A DNA stretch of 64,000 nt. It comes from Pyxidicoccus trucidator. Lineage in GTDB: Bacteria > Myxococcota > Myxococcia > Myxococcales > Myxococcaceae. Below the pieces are notes generated by a model. It did not search any database. It saw nothing but the letters and a program-made list of their open reading frames with translations, and was not told where the DNA came from. The DNA lies in assembly GCF_010894435.1 (NCBI RefSeq), contig NZ_JAAIXZ010000007.1:219339-283338 (forward strand). The letters are read 5' to 3'. The position numbers and the translations under genes were made by a program. This document shows, in pieces, positions 27,214-36,394 of this stretch (position 1 is its first letter; the number at the start of each line of letters is the position of its first letter).

Positions 27214-27618
27214 TCACGGCGTGGAGTAGTCGACCGTCCCCGTCAGTCCCTCCACGTGCCCGCCGAGGGGCTCGAAATACAGCGTGAACGAGCGGCTCTC
27301 GCGGTGGAGGCGCGTCTGCATCTCGATCGATGCCGGCGACGCCGGAGTCACGGTGAGCTGCTTGTCGCCGTCGAGATCGCGGTAACTGACCCGCAGCGTC
27401 CCCTGGGTGATTTTCATGGTGAACTTCACCTGGGCGACGTGGTTCCTCGACTTCGTGTCGAACGCGATCGACGACGCGCGTCCGATTCGCTCACCGCTGA
27501 GCTTGCACTCCCACGGCTCGTGCGTGGCCATCATCACGCTCTGACAGGACGTCCGCGCGATGTCGTTCGGAGCGCAGGCGGTCAAGAGCGTCAATCCCAG
27601 CCAAGCGTGACGAGTCAT
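27214..27618 (-). CDS. Small lipoprotein of unknown function
   Basis: A 134-residue predicted lipoprotein: a short leader ending LLTAC (Cys15), two more Cys (25 and ~38), and a beta-rich mature part (VKFTMKITQGTLRVSY, SFTLYFEPLGGHVEGL). It converges on the FN3 lipoprotein gene with a 30-bp gap. Third-position GC is visibly lower than in neighbouring genes (codons such as TCG, ATC and GAT are frequent), consistent with recent acquisition. No family is recognised. The ATG at 27618 is the only plausible start that gives a signal sequence. Confidence 0.65.
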   Translation of the reverse strand: MTRHAWLGLTLLTACAPNDIARTSCQSVMMATHEPWECKLSGERIGRASSIAFDTKSRNHVAQVKFTMKITQGTLRVSYRDLDGDKQLTVTPASPASIEMQTRLHRESRSFTLYFEPLGGHVEGLTGTVDYSTP

Positions 27619-27957
27619 GCGACGGGATTAGCTCCGCGGTGGTGTCGACACCAGTGTTTTGACAACCGCCGCCGCTGAGAACGTCCGAGGGCCGGAAGCC
27701 AGCGCTCCTTCCCAGGCTGGAACTCCCCACTGCGACACTCGCGGGCGCCTTCGGGGCCTATGAGGCCGTGGGCAATGCGTTCGGCCAGTCCGAGGTCCGC
27801 TGGCGGGGGCGCCTGGCGCGATGGTGGTGGGGCCTTTCAGCGGGCTGCCGGTAGAATCCGAGCGGGGGATGTCGATCCTTTTTCGCTCCCGCCGTCTTCA
27901 TGGGTGAGTGCCCCGGAACAGTCCGGGCTCACACCTACCCACAACCTGGAGACACCC
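27619..27957. other. Intergenic region containing a gene fragment
   Basis: A 339-bp gap. Its middle (27743-27815) is a copy of part of the phospholipase-like gene. The left part (27619-27740) is less GC-rich and should hold the promoter of the small lipoprotein. The right end carries GGAG at 27948-27951, the ribosome-binding site of the DGPF gene. No intact gene is seen. Confidence 0.5.
27743..27815 (+). pseudogene. 73-bp fragment of the phospholipase-like gene
   Basis: Direct-orientation copy of 18397-18469 with three mismatches. It is not part of any intact reading frame here, and similarity stops abruptly on both sides. It is either a remnant of a lost paralogue or debris of a recombination event joining this site to the 17.8-19.1 kb gene. 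Confidence 0.75.
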
Positions 27958-28305
27958 ATGGCCCGCTACCTGATGCTGCTGCACGAGACGCCTGCCACCT
28001 ACGCGAGCTGGTCGCCCGCCGACATGCAGGCGTGCGTCGAGGACTACCTCGCCTGGAGCGACCGGATGCGCAAGGAGGGGAAGATCCTCCAAGGCGAGAA
28101 GCTGAAGGACGAGGGCGGCCGCCGCCTCACGCGCCAGGGCGAGAAGGTGCTCGTGTCCGATGGCCCCTACGCCGAGGTGAAGGACATTGTTGGCGGCCTC
28201 TTCATCCTCTCCGCGGGCTCGTATGAGGAGGCCGTGGCCATCGCCCAGAGCTGCCCCCACCTGCGCTACGGAGAAGTCGAGCTGCGCGCCATCGACGATG
28301 TCTGA
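27958..28305 (+). CDS. YCII/DGPF-domain protein
   Basis: A 115-residue protein with the YCII-related (DGPF) fold: opening ARYLMLLHETPATYASW, then LVSDGPYAEVKDIVGGLFIL, which contains the DGP-(F/Y) motif that names the family, and AIAQSCPHLRYGEVELRAI at the end. The catalytic role of these ferredoxin-like dimers is not established. The ATG at 27958 has GGAG 6 nt upstream. The gene overlaps the following sigma-factor gene by 8 bp. DGPF proteins encoded next to ECF42-group sigma factors are an established pairing and are thought to be made under the control of, or to work with, that sigma factor. Confidence 0.88.
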   Translation: MARYLMLLHETPATYASWSPADMQACVEDYLAWSDRMRKEGKILQGEKLKDEGGRRLTRQGEKVLVSDGPYAEVKDIVGGLFILSAGSYEEAVAIAQSCPHLRYGEVELRAIDDV

Positions 28306-29575
28306 CGCCGCTCGCAGCGCCCTGGAGACCGCCTTCCGCCGCCTGTCGCCCCAGCTCGTCGCCGCGCTGGGACGGCGGGTCGGCCCCGGGCGACTGGACC
28401 TCGCCGAGGATGCCGTGCAGTTCGCCATGCTCCAGGCCGCCCGCACCTGGGGATTCCATGGCGCGCCCGACCAGCCCCGCGCGTGGCTGCTGCGCGTCGC
28501 GTCCAACCGGCTGGTGGACCTGCTTCACCTCCAGTCCCGTGAGGCGCCCTCGGAGGACGCTGGCTCCGAGGAGTCCGGGCCCGTGGAGGACGCGCCGGAG
28601 CCACCGGCCTTCGCCGCCGAGCTTCCCGATGACGAGCTGCGGCTGCTCTTCGCCTGCTGCCACCCCGCGCTCTCGGAAGAGGTGCAGGTGACGCTCACCC
28701 TCAAGGTGGCGTGCGGCTTCTCCGTGCGCGAAATCGCGCTCGCCCTGCTGGCCGATGAGCCCGCCGTGGCCCAGCGTCTCGTGCGTGCGAAGCGGACCCT
28801 CCGCGAGCGGTGCGCGGCGCTGGAGGTGCCCGGCCCCGAGGAGCTGCCCGCGCGCCTGTCCTCCGTTCATCAGGCGCTCTACCTGCTCTTCAACGAGGGC
28901 TATGAGGCCTCGGGCGGCGAGGACCTGTCCCGCGTGGAGCTGTGCGAGGAGGCCCTGCGACTCGTGGAGTTGCTGCTCTCTCATCCCCGCACCGCGACGC
29001 ATGAGGGCCAGGCCCTGGCCGCGCTGTTCTGCTTCAGCGCCGCCCGGCTGCCGGGACGGGTGGACGCGGAAGGAACGTTCGTTCCACTGGAGGCGCGGGG
29101 GCCCGGGGCGGTGTCGGCGGGGCTGTTCTCTCGCGGCGAGGCCCACCTGCGGGCCTCCATGGGCGAGGCGCTCACCGCGCTGCACCTGGAAGCGGAGATT
29201 GCGTTCCTGCATGCGCGCTCGGCGGGGCCGGACGCGGTGGACTGGCCTCGGGTCCTGGCGCTGTATGACGACCTGCTCGTGCTCAAGCCTTCGCCCACGG
29301 TGGCGCTCAACCGGGTGGTGGCGCTCGGCCGGGCCCGGGGACCCGGGGAGGCGCTCGCGGCCCTGGCGCCGCTTCGCTCGGAGCCCTCGCTGGTCCGCTA
29401 CCCGTGGCGCTTCGCCGTGGAGGGCGCGCTGCGGGAACAGCTCGGCGAGCGGGGGCGGGCGGCGGATTGCTTCCGTCAGGCCGCGGCGCTGGCCCGGACT
29501 CCGCCGCAGCGGGAGTTCCTCCTGGCGCGGGCTCGCGCTCAGTCTCCCATTGCCGAGCCCGGCGACCGAGAGTAA
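28298..29575 (+). CDS. ECF42-type RNA polymerase sigma factor with C-terminal TPR-like domain
   Basis: A 425-residue sigma factor. Residues ~1-85 hold sigma region 2 (LDLAEDAVQFAMLQAARTW, QPRAWLLRVASNRLVDLL). Residues ~115-180 hold region 4 (LRLLFACCHPALS, FSVREIALALLADEPAVAQRLVRAKR). A long C-terminal extension (~190-425) is typical of the SigJ-like/DUF6596 class, with SVHQALYLLFNEGYEAS and helical repeats ending CFRQAAALARTP. This architecture and the overlap with a DGPF gene fit the ECF42 group, where the C-terminal domain replaces an anti-sigma factor. The start at 28298 is set by the family N terminus. A GT-C-like membrane protein gene begins 12 bp after the stop and may be co-transcribed. 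Confidence 0.9.
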   Translation: MSDAARSALETAFRRLSPQLVAALGRRVGPGRLDLAEDAVQFAMLQAARTWGFHGAPDQPRAWLLRVASNRLVDLLHLQSREAPSEDAGSEESGPVEDAPEPPAFAAELPDDELRLLFACCHPALSEEVQVTLTLKVACGFSVREIALALLADEPAVAQRLVRAKRTLRERCAALEVPGPEELPARLSSVHQALYLLFNEGYEASGGEDLSRVELCEEALRLVELLLSHPRTATHEGQALAALFCFSAARLPGRVDAEGTFVPLEARGPGAVSAGLFSRGEAHLRASMGEALTALHLEAEIAFLHARSAGPDAVDWPRVLALYDDLLVLKPSPTVALNRVVALGRARGPGEALAALAPLRSEPSLVRYPWRFAVEGALREQLGERGRAADCFRQAAALARTPPQREFLLARARAQSPIAEPGDRE

Positions 29576-29587
29576 TTGCGGCGGGGC

Positions 29588-30805
29588 ATGCGCGACGCGA
29601 CGCTCTCCCGCTGGAAGACGCCTGGAGTCTGGCTCCTGGGCCTGCTCGCGCTCGGACTCGTGCTGAGCCACAAGACGCGGCTGGACGAGCCCAACCTCTA
29701 CGCCCTCCAGGCCGAGGCGTGGCTGCAGGGGCGCATGGATGTCCCCCAGGGGCCTCATGACCTGGCGCTTCATGGCGGCAAGGCGTGGGTGCCCTTTCCC
29801 CCGTTCCCCTCCGTGCTGCTGCTGCCCATCGTCGCGGTGACGGGGCCCGAGCGCGCCCCGGTCCGCGCCGTCGCCGTGCTCCTGGCGCTGCTCGCGGGGT
29901 GGTCCCTGTGGCGCCTGCTCACGCGACTGGAGCTGCCTCCTCCGGAGCGCGCCTGGCTGGCCGCCGCGTTCCTGCTGGGCACCGGGTTCTGGTCCTGTGT
30001 CCTCTGGAGCGGCGGCGTCTGGTTCTTCGCACACGTGGTGGCCACCACCTGCCTGGTGCTGGCCGTCACCGAGGCGCTGGGCCGCGGGCGCGCGGTGCTC
30101 GTCGGGCTGCTCGCGGGGAGCGCCTTCCTCTCCCGGCAGCTCGCCGTCTACAGCCTGCTCTTCCTGCTGGTGGTGCTGTGGCGGCGCGCCGAGGAGTCGG
30201 GCCGGCGGCGACAGGTGCTCCAGGTCTTCGGCGGACTCTTCGGCTTCGGCCTCTGCGCGCTCGCGTACCTGGCCTTCAACGCCGCGCGCTTCGAGGGGCC
30301 CTTCGACACCGGCTACGCGTACATCCCCCTGGGCGACTACCTCCAGGCCCGCGTGGAGAAGTACGGCCTCTTCCACCCCGCGTACCTGCCCTTCAACTTC
30401 ATCACCATGTTCCTGGAGGGGCCGCACTTCATCTTCTCCGCGCCCCGCCAGCTCCAGCCGGTGGCGGTGGATGGCATCGGCACCTCCCTCACCATCGCCA
30501 GCCCCTTCCTCTTCGTCGCGCTGGCGGCGCGCGGAAGCGGGACGGCCGTGCCGGTGCGGGCCGCGTGGGCGAGCGTGCTCCTCGCCCTGACGCACATGCT
30601 GCTCTACTACAACAACGGCTTCGTCCAGCTGAACGCGCACCGCTTCGCCCTGGACTTCCTGCCGGTGCTGATGGTGCTCGTCGCCCTCGGCGCGAAGCGT
30701 CTTCCGGCGGACCGCTGGAAGCCCCTGGTCGCCTGGGCCGTGGGCCTCAACTTCTTCGTGCTCGCCGTCTTTCCCTATCTGTCACGAGCCCTTCGCAGGC
30801 TCTGA
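29588..30805 (+). CDS. Polytopic membrane protein, GT-C glycosyltransferase-like
   Basis: A 405-residue membrane protein with ~9-10 hydrophobic spans. The first span is followed by KTRLDEPNLYALQAEAWLQG, an acidic loop like the DE/DP motif of GT-C enzymes of the PMT/ArnT type. Later parts include SAFLSRQLAVYSLLFLLVVLW, NAARFEGPFDTGYAYI and FALDFLPVLMVLVALG. These features fit lipid-linked-sugar glycosyltransferases, but the family is assigned by topology and the acidic loop only. I start at the ATG at 29588; a TTG at 29576 is possible. The 12-bp gap from the sigma-factor stop suggests co-transcription. The substrate is unknown. Confidence 0.7.
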   Translation: MRDATLSRWKTPGVWLLGLLALGLVLSHKTRLDEPNLYALQAEAWLQGRMDVPQGPHDLALHGGKAWVPFPPFPSVLLLPIVAVTGPERAPVRAVAVLLALLAGWSLWRLLTRLELPPPERAWLAAAFLLGTGFWSCVLWSGGVWFFAHVVATTCLVLAVTEALGRGRAVLVGLLAGSAFLSRQLAVYSLLFLLVVLWRRAEESGRRRQVLQVFGGLFGFGLCALAYLAFNAARFEGPFDTGYAYIPLGDYLQARVEKYGLFHPAYLPFNFITMFLEGPHFIFSAPRQLQPVAVDGIGTSLTIASPFLFVALAARGSGTAVPVRAAWASVLLALTHMLLYYNNGFVQLNAHRFALDFLPVLMVLVALGAKRLPADRWKPLVAWAVGLNFFVLAVFPYLSRALRRL

Positions 30806-30936
30806 CGTACGGGCGGCTCCCACCGTGGCTCCTGCCCGTCCGTGCAGCGGGCAACCCGGCGTGAAGTCTTCACTCGCCGTGCCGACCCACGGTGATAAGG
30901 ACGGCCCCGCTGTTACCCAGAGCCACTCCCATTCCC

Positions 30937-33900
30937 ATGTCCAGCATGCACATCCTGCGTGGGGCTCCGGCCCTCTCTGAATTCCGGCTCGCCAAGCTCC
31001 TTGCCCGCTGCCGCGAGCAGGTGCCCTCCGTGTCGTCCGTCTACGCGGAGTTCGTGCACTTCATCGACGCCTCGGCGCCCTTCTCCGAGGGTGAGCAGGG
31101 CACGCTCGGCCGCCTCCTCGAGTACGGCCCCCGCGTGGCCCCCGGTGAGCGGACGGGCAGCCTGCTGCTGGTGGCGCCCCGGCCGGGCACCATCTCCCCC
31201 TGGTCCTCCAAGGCCACCGACATCGCCCACAACTGTGGCCTGGGCGACAAGGTCCGCCGCATGGAGCGCGGCACCGCCTTCTACGTCGCCGGCCCCGCCG
31301 GCCGCGCGCTGGAGCCCGCCGAGCTGGCGCGCCTGTCGCCCGTGCTGCACGACAGGATGACGCAGGTGGTGCTGGGCCGCCTGGAGGACGCCGCCGTCCT
31401 CTTCGAGGCGCACACCCCCCGGCCCCTCACCACCGTGGACGTGCTGGCCGGAGGCCGCGCCGCGCTGGCCACCGCCAACCGCGAGCTGGGCCTCGCCCTG
31501 GCCGACGACGAAATCGACTACCTGGTGGCCCGCTTCTCCGAGCTGAAGCGCAACCCCACCGACGTCGAGCTGATGATGTTCGCGCAGGCCAACAGCGAGC
31601 ACTGCCGACACAAAATCTTCAACGCGTCGTGGACCATCGACGGCAAGCAGCAGGAACGCTCGCTCTTCCAGGCCATCAAGAACACCTACGCACTCCACCC
31701 GGAGGGCGTGCTGTCCGCCTACAAGGACAACGCGGCCGTCATCGAGGGCTTCGAGGTGGACCGCTTCTTCCCCCACCCGGAGTCGGGGGAGTGGGGCGCC
31801 GTGCGCGAGCCGGCCCACATCATGATCAAGGTGGAGACGCACAACCACCCGACGGCGATTTCTCCGTACCCGGGCGCCGCCACCGGCGCGGGCGGAGAGA
31901 TTCGCGACGAGGGCGCCACCGGCCGCGGCGCCAAGCCCAAGGCGGGCCTCACCGGCTTCACCGTCAGCCACCTGCGCATCCCCGGCTTCGAGCGCCCGTG
32001 GGAGCAGCCCTACGGCAAGCCGGACCGCATCGTCTCGCCGCTGGACATCATGATTGACGGCCCGCTCGGCGGCGCCGCCTTCAACAACGAGTTCGGCCGC
32101 CCCAACCTCTGCGGCTACTTCCGCAGCTTCGAGGTGCAGGTGCCCACGCCCGAGGGCGTGGAGGTGCGCGGCTACCACAAGCCCATCATGATTGCCGGTG
32201 GCCTGGGCAACATCCGCGCGCCGCACGTGAAGAAGGGCCGCCTCCAGCCGGGGGACAAGCTCATCGTCCTCGGCGGGCCGGCCATGCTCATCGGCCTGGG
32301 CGGCGGCGCCGCGTCCTCCATGGCGCAGGGCGCGAGCGCGGCGGACCTCGACTTCGCCTCCGTGCAGCGGGACAACGCGGAGATGGAGCGGCGCTGCCAG
32401 GAGGTCATCGACCGCTGCTGGGCCATGGGCGACACCAACCCCATCCGCTCCATCCACGACGTGGGCGCGGGCGGCCTGTCCAACGCGGTGCCGGAGCTGG
32501 CCCACGACAATGATTTGGGCGGCCGGCTGGAGTTGCGCGCAGTGCCCAACGCCGAGCCCGGCATGGCCCCGGTGGAGATCTGGTGCAACGAGGCCCAGGA
32601 GCGCTACGTGCTCGGCGTGGCCCCGGAGGACCTGGCCCGCTTCGCCGCGCTGTGCGAGCGCGAGCGCGCCCCCTTCGCCGTGCTGGGTGACGCCACCGGC
32701 GAGCAGGTGCTGAAGGTGGGCGACACGCAGTTCGGCAACGCCCCCATCGACCTGCCCATGGACGTGCTGTTCGGCAAGGCGCCGCGCATGCACCGCGACG
32801 TGAAGTCCCGCCCGCTGGCCCTGCCGCCGCTGAAGCTGGACGTGCCGCTGAAGGACCTGGCCGAGCGCGTGCTGGGCCACCCGACGGTGGCGGACAAGTC
32901 CTTCCTCATCACCATCGGCGACCGCACGGTGTCCGGCCACGTCAGTCGAGACCAGATGGTGGGCCCATGGCAGGTGCCGGTGGCCGACTGCGCCGTGACG
33001 CTGTCCACCGTGACGAGCACCACCGGCGAGGCCATGTCCATGGGCGAGCGCACGCCGCTGGCCATCGTCGACGCGGCCGCCTCCGCCCGCATGGCCGTGG
33101 GCGAGGCGCTCACCAACATCGCCTCGGCCCGCATCGGCAAGCTGTCCGACGTGAAGCTGTCCGCCAACTGGATGGCGGCGGCCGGCAGCCCCGGCGAGGA
33201 CGCCAACCTCTTCGCCGCCGTGCACACCGTGGGCATGGAGCTGTGCCCGGCCCTGGGACTCACCATTCCCGTGGGCAAGGACTCCATGTCCATGCGCACC
33301 GTCTGGGAGGAGCAGGGCGCGCGCAAGGCCGTGACGTCTCCGGTGTCGCTCATCATCTCCGCCTTCGCCCCGGTGCTGGACGTGCGCCAGTCGCTCACGC
33401 CGCAGCTGGTGGAGGTGGCGGGGGACACGCGGCTCTTGTTCCTGGACCTGGCGCGCGGCCGGCAGCGGCTGGGCGGCTCGGTGGCGGCGCACGTCTACGG
33501 GCAGGTGGGCCCCGAGTGCCCCGACGTGGAGGACCCGGCCCTGCTGCGCGGCTTCTTCGCGGCGGTGCAGGCCCTCAACTCCGAAGGCCGGCTGCTGGCC
33601 TACCATGACCGCTCCGACGGCGGCCTGTGGGCGACGCTGTGCGAGATAGCCTTCGCCGGCCACTGCGGCCTGGACGTGGACGTGTTCTCCCTGGGCAGCG
33701 ACGGGGTGGCGGCCCTCTTCAACGAGGAGCTGGGCGCGGTGGTGCAGGTGCGCACGGCCGACGTGGCGCGCGTGCGCGAGGTGCTGGGACAGCACGGCCT
33801 GGCGGCGCACTGCCATGACCTGGGCCGGCCCACGGCCGCGCTGGAGGTGCGGGTGCGCCACGGCGGCGGCACGCTGCTGGCCGAGAGCACCACGGCCCTG

Positions 33901-34845
33901 CGCCGCGCCTGGTCCCGCGTCAGCTACGAGATGCAGCTGCTGCGCGACAACCCCGTCTGCGCCGAGCAGGAGTTCGCCGCGAAGTGCGACGCGACGGACC
34001 CGGGCCTGTCCCCGCTGCTCACCTTCGACCCGACGCATGACGTGGCCGCGCCCTTCGTCGCGAAGGGCGCCCGGCCCCGCGTGGCGGTGCTGCGCGAGCA
34101 GGGCGTCAACAGCCAGCAGGAGATGGCCGCCGCCTTCACCCGCGCGGGCTTCGCCGCGGTGGACGTGCACATGAGCGACATCCTCGCCGGGCGCGTGTCG
34201 CTGAAGGACTTCCAGGGCGTCATGGCCTGCGGTGGCTTCTCCTACGGAGACGTCATGGGCGCGGGCGGCGGGTGGGCGAAGTCCATCCTCTTCAACCCGC
34301 GCGCCCGGGACGAGTTCGCCGCCTTCTTCTCGCGGCCGGACAGCTTCGGCCTGGGCGCCTGCAACGGCTGCCAGATGATGTCCCAGCTCAAGGACATGAT
34401 TCCGGGTGCCGAGCACTTCCCCCGCTTCGTGCGCAACGCCTCCGAGCAGTTCGAGGCGCGCCTGACGCTGGTGGAGGTGGCCGACACGCCGTCCCTCTTC
34501 TACCGGGGCATGGCCGGCAGCCGGATGCTCATCGTGTCGTCGCACGGCGAGGGCCGCGCGGAGTTCCCCAGCGACGCGGACGCCGCGCGCGTCAACGGGC
34601 TGGGCTTCGTCACCACCCGCTTCGTGGACAACCACGGCCGCGTGACGGCCACGTACCCGGCGAACCCCAACGGCTCGCCCCATGGCATCGCCGGGCTGAC
34701 GACTCGCGACGGGCGCTTCTCGATTACGATGCCGCACCCCGAGCGCGTGCACCGCTCCGTGCAGCACTCGTGGCGGCCGCGCGAGTGGGGCGACGACGGC
34801 CCGTGGATGCGGATGTTCCGCAACGCCCGCGCCTGGCTGGGCTGA
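30937..34845 (+). CDS. purL: Phosphoribosylformylglycinamidine synthase (single-chain PurL)
   Basis: A ~1302-residue enzyme of purine synthesis that converts FGAR, glutamine and ATP to FGAM. It is the large single-chain form found in gammaproteobacteria and eukaryotes. The N-terminal PurS-like part starts [14 protein letters not shown], followed by the AIRS-type synthase halves ([65 protein letters not shown]). A C-terminal class I glutamine amidotransferase has nucleophile Cys1142 ([10 protein letters not shown]) and a C-terminal HPER. All expected motifs are present. Two starts compete, ATG at 30937 and 30946; neither has a strong ribosome-binding site. It stands alone, not in a pur operon, and converges on msrB across a terminator hairpin. 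Housekeeping gene. Confidence 0.97.
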   Translation: MSSMHILRGAPALSEFRLAKLLARCREQVPSVSSVYAEFVHFIDASAPFSEGEQGTLGRLLEYGPRVAPGERTGSLLLVAPRPGTISPWSSKATDIAHNCGLGDKVRRMERGTAFYVAGPAGRALEPAELARLSPVLHDRMTQVVLGRLEDAAVLFEAHTPRPLTTVDVLAGGRAALATANRELGLALADDEIDYLVARFSELKRNPTDVELMMFAQANSEHCRHKIFNASWTIDGKQQERSLFQAIKNTYALHPEGVLSAYKDNAAVIEGFEVDRFFPHPESGEWGAVREPAHIMIKVETHNHPTAISPYPGAATGAGGEIRDEGATGRGAKPKAGLTGFTVSHLRIPGFERPWEQPYGKPDRIVSPLDIMIDGPLGGAAFNNEFGRPNLCGYFRSFEVQVPTPEGVEVRGYHKPIMIAGGLGNIRAPHVKKGRLQPGDKLIVLGGPAMLIGLGGGAASSMAQGASAADLDFASVQRDNAEMERRCQEVIDRCWAMGDTNPIRSIHDVGAGGLSNAVPELAHDNDLGGRLELRAVPNAEPGMAPVEIWCNEAQERYVLGVAPEDLARFAALCERERAPFAVLGDATGEQVLKVGDTQFGNAPIDLPMDVLFGKAPRMHRDVKSRPLALPPLKLDVPLKDLAERVLGHPTVADKSFLITIGDRTVSGHVSRDQMVGPWQVPVADCAVTLSTVTSTTGEAMSMGERTPLAIVDAAASARMAVGEALTNIASARIGKLSDVKLSANWMAAAGSPGEDANLFAAVHTVGMELCPALGLTIPVGKDSMSMRTVWEEQGARKAVTSPVSLIISAFAPVLDVRQSLTPQLVEVAGDTRLLFLDLARGRQRLGGSVAAHVYGQVGPECPDVEDPALLRGFFAAVQALNSEGRLLAYHDRSDGGLWATLCEIAFAGHCGLDVDVFSLGSDGVAALFNEELGAVVQVRTADVARVREVLGQHGLAAHCHDLGRPTAALEVRVRHGGGTLLAESTTALRRAWSRVSYEMQLLRDNPVCAEQEFAAKCDATDPGLSPLLTFDPTHDVAAPFVAKGARPRVAVLREQGVNSQQEMAAAFTRAGFAAVDVHMSDILAGRVSLKDFQGVMACGGFSYGDVMGAGGGWAKSILFNPRARDEFAAFFSRPDSFGLGACNGCQMMSQLKDMIPGAEHFPRFVRNASEQFEARLTLVEVADTPSLFYRGMAGSRMLIVSSHGEGRAEFPSDADAARVNGLGFVTTRFVDNHGRVTATYPANPNGSPHGIAGLTTRDGRFSITMPHPERVHRSVQHSWRPREWGDDGPWMRMFRNARAWLG

Positions 34846-34856
34846 GCGTCACGGCA

Positions 34857-34878
34857 CGGGCCGCGAGGGTGCGGCCCG
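34857..34878. terminator. Bidirectional terminator between purL and msrB
   Basis: CGGGCCGC (34857-34864) pairs perfectly with GCGGCCCG (34871-34878) over a 6-nt loop, in the 54-bp gap between convergent genes. A short T-containing stretch (GGTTTG) follows on the plus side. Confidence 0.7.
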
Positions 34879-34899
34879 CCCGGTTTGCTGCCCGCGCGG

Positions 34900-35322
34900 C
34901 TAGGCCTTCACGAGCTCCAGCGGCTGCCCTTCGGGCACGTGCTTCATCGCCACCGAGTTCATGCAGTAGCGCAGGCCCGTGGGCGGCGGGCCGTCCGGGA
35001 AGACGTGGCCCAGGTGCCCGTCACACCGCGCGCAGCGGACCTCGGTGCGCACCATTCCGTACGAGCGGTCATGCACCTCCGTCACCGAGTCCGTGTTCAG
35101 CGGCTGGGTGAAGGACGGCCACCCGGTGCCGGACTCGAACTTCGTCCCCGCCTTGAACAGCGGGTTGCCACAGCCGGCGCACACATAGGTGCCAGGCGTC
35201 TTCGTCCCCAGGAAGCAGCCCGAGCCGGGGCGCTCCGTGCCGTGCCGGCGGAGGACGTCGTACTCCTCCGGGCTCAGGCGCTTGCGCCACTCGTCGTCGC
35301 TGAGGGTGAGCTTGTCCGCCAT
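34900..35322 (-). CDS. msrB: Peptide-methionine (R)-S-oxide reductase
   Basis: A 140-residue MsrB, which reduces methionine-R-sulfoxide in proteins after oxidative damage. All key features are visible: the zinc ligands CAGC (48-51) and CARC (97-100), the substrate loop [27 protein letters not shown] with catalytic Cys120, and the opening [18 protein letters not shown]. Cys36 could act as the resolving cysteine in regeneration by thioredoxin. The length is typical of a free-standing MsrB with no MsrA fusion. GGAG lies ~9 nt before the ATG. It is convergent with purL, with a hairpin between them. The CBS-domain gene is divergent, 208 bp away. Confidence 0.97.
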   Translation of the reverse strand: MADKLTLSDDEWRKRLSPEEYDVLRRHGTERPGSGCFLGTKTPGTYVCAGCGNPLFKAGTKFESGTGWPSFTQPLNTDSVTEVHDRSYGMVRTEVRCARCDGHLGHVFPDGPPPTGLRYCMNSVAMKHVPEGQPLELVKA

Positions 35323-35530
35323 GCCGTCATGCTCCTTTCAGGCCCCGGGAACGCCCCGGGAGCTTCTTGGATGCGCATCCTGCCCTGCCGTCGCGCCCGG
35401 TGGGCAACCAGGCGGGTGTCGCGTTGTCGACTGCCCTGCTCAACAGTCGTGTTCCGGGCCCCTCCAGCACGTGCCCCCCGTGGCATCCAGGGTAGGTTCG
35501 AGGGGACGTCTCGCAGAGGAGGCAACACCG

Positions 35531-35947
35531 ATGCGGATTGGCGAGTTGATGACGAAGAACCTGGAGACCATCGAGGCGGCCGAGCCCGTGCGCGTCGCCG
35601 CGCTGAGGATGCGGACCTGCAACATCGGCTCGCTCCCCGTCATGGAGGGTGGGCAGCTCGTGGGCATGCTGACGGACCGGGACATCACCGTGCGCTGCAC
35701 CGCCATGGGCCAGGACCCCAACACCACCTCCGTGCGGGAGGCCATGACGGCCAACGTCATCACCTGCGAGGCCGATGCGACGCTCGTGGAGGCCGAGCGG
35801 CTGATGGAGGACAAGATGGTGCGCCGCCTGGTCGTCGTCGACGGACAGCGCAACCCCGTGGGCATCCTCAGCCTGGATGACCTGGCCACCGTGCCCGAGG
35901 AAGTCCTCCACGCGGGCGTGGTGCTGGAGCGCCTCCAGAAGGCCTGA
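35531..35947 (+). CDS. CBS-domain-pair protein
   Basis: A 138-residue protein made of two CBS motifs (a Bateman module) and nothing else: RIGELMTKNLETIEAAEPV through GQLVGMLTDRDITVR, then VREAMTANVITCEADATLV through RNPVGILSLDDLATV. Such free-standing modules bind adenosine nucleotides and regulate partner proteins by direct contact. The GMLTDRDI and GILSLDDL loops are where a nucleotide would bind. AGGAGG (35517-35522) lies 8 nt before the ATG. A strong hairpin follows 12 bp after the stop, so it is a single-gene unit. The partner is unknown. Confidence 0.92.
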   Translation: MRIGELMTKNLETIEAAEPVRVAALRMRTCNIGSLPVMEGGQLVGMLTDRDITVRCTAMGQDPNTTSVREAMTANVITCEADATLVEAERLMEDKMVRRLVVVDGQRNPVGILSLDDLATVPEEVLHAGVVLERLQKA

Positions 35948-35959
35948 CGCCTTCACTTC

Positions 35960-35988
35960 CGCCCGCCCGCCTTCCGCGCGGGCGGGCG
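35960..35988 (+). terminator. Strong terminator hairpin
   Basis: CGCCCGCCCGC (35960-35970) and its exact complement GCGGGCGGGCG (35978-35988) around a 7-nt loop, 12 bp after the CBS-protein stop. Confidence 0.75.
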
Positions 35989-36050
35989 CCGGCCTCCGTC
36001 AGCCCCGGTGGCTCCCACCAGGCGCGGCGGGGGCACGGTGACGCAGGGGC

Positions 36051-36280
36051 GGCGTGTGGGAGTCGCTCCGCTGCGCTGCCCCTTCCAGACTCTTCATCCG
36101 GTATGTCCCGCCCTGGCGCCTGGCGTGTAGGAGTCGTTCCGCTGCGCCGCGCCACCCATCCAGGCGCCTCAGTCGGTGTGGCCGCCCCGGCGCCTGGTGT
36201 GTAGGAGGCGCTCCGCCACGCCGCGCCGCCCCTTCCAGACTCTTCAGCTGGTGTGTCCGCCCTGGCGCCTGACGTGTGGG
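36051..36280. repeat. Imperfect tandem repeats of ~71-76 bp
   Basis: Three consecutive units start at 36051, 36122 and 36195, each opening GG(C/T)GTGT(G/A)GGAG, and each ends with the sequence CGCCCxGGCGCCT. A truncated fourth begins at 36271 with GACGTGTGGG. Units 1 and 3 share CCCCTTCCAGACTCTTCA in the middle, which unit 2 has altered. The array fills the gap between the CBS gene's terminator and the collagen-like lipoprotein gene and is not in a credible coding frame. Confidence 0.75.
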
Positions 36281-36394
36281 TCGGTCCAAAATGCCTGGTC
36301 GACGTTTTTGGGCCTGTGCGCGGCCTCGCACCGGTTCCCACTGCGCTGGCCGCGCTTCATGCCGGACCGTGCGCTCTTCTTCACGGGGGTTGGT

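Noticed and set aside
18397-27815. The two 73-bp direct copies as attachment sites of an integrated element
   Set aside because: One copy lies in frame inside an intact gene, there is no integrase or transposase between them, and the block has no phage or ICE genes.
28202-30640. Long minus-strand frame across the sigma factor and membrane protein genes
   Set aside because: The plus strand encodes recognisable sigma regions 2 and 4 and a polytopic membrane protein; the minus frame has Gln/His/Glu-rich shadow composition.
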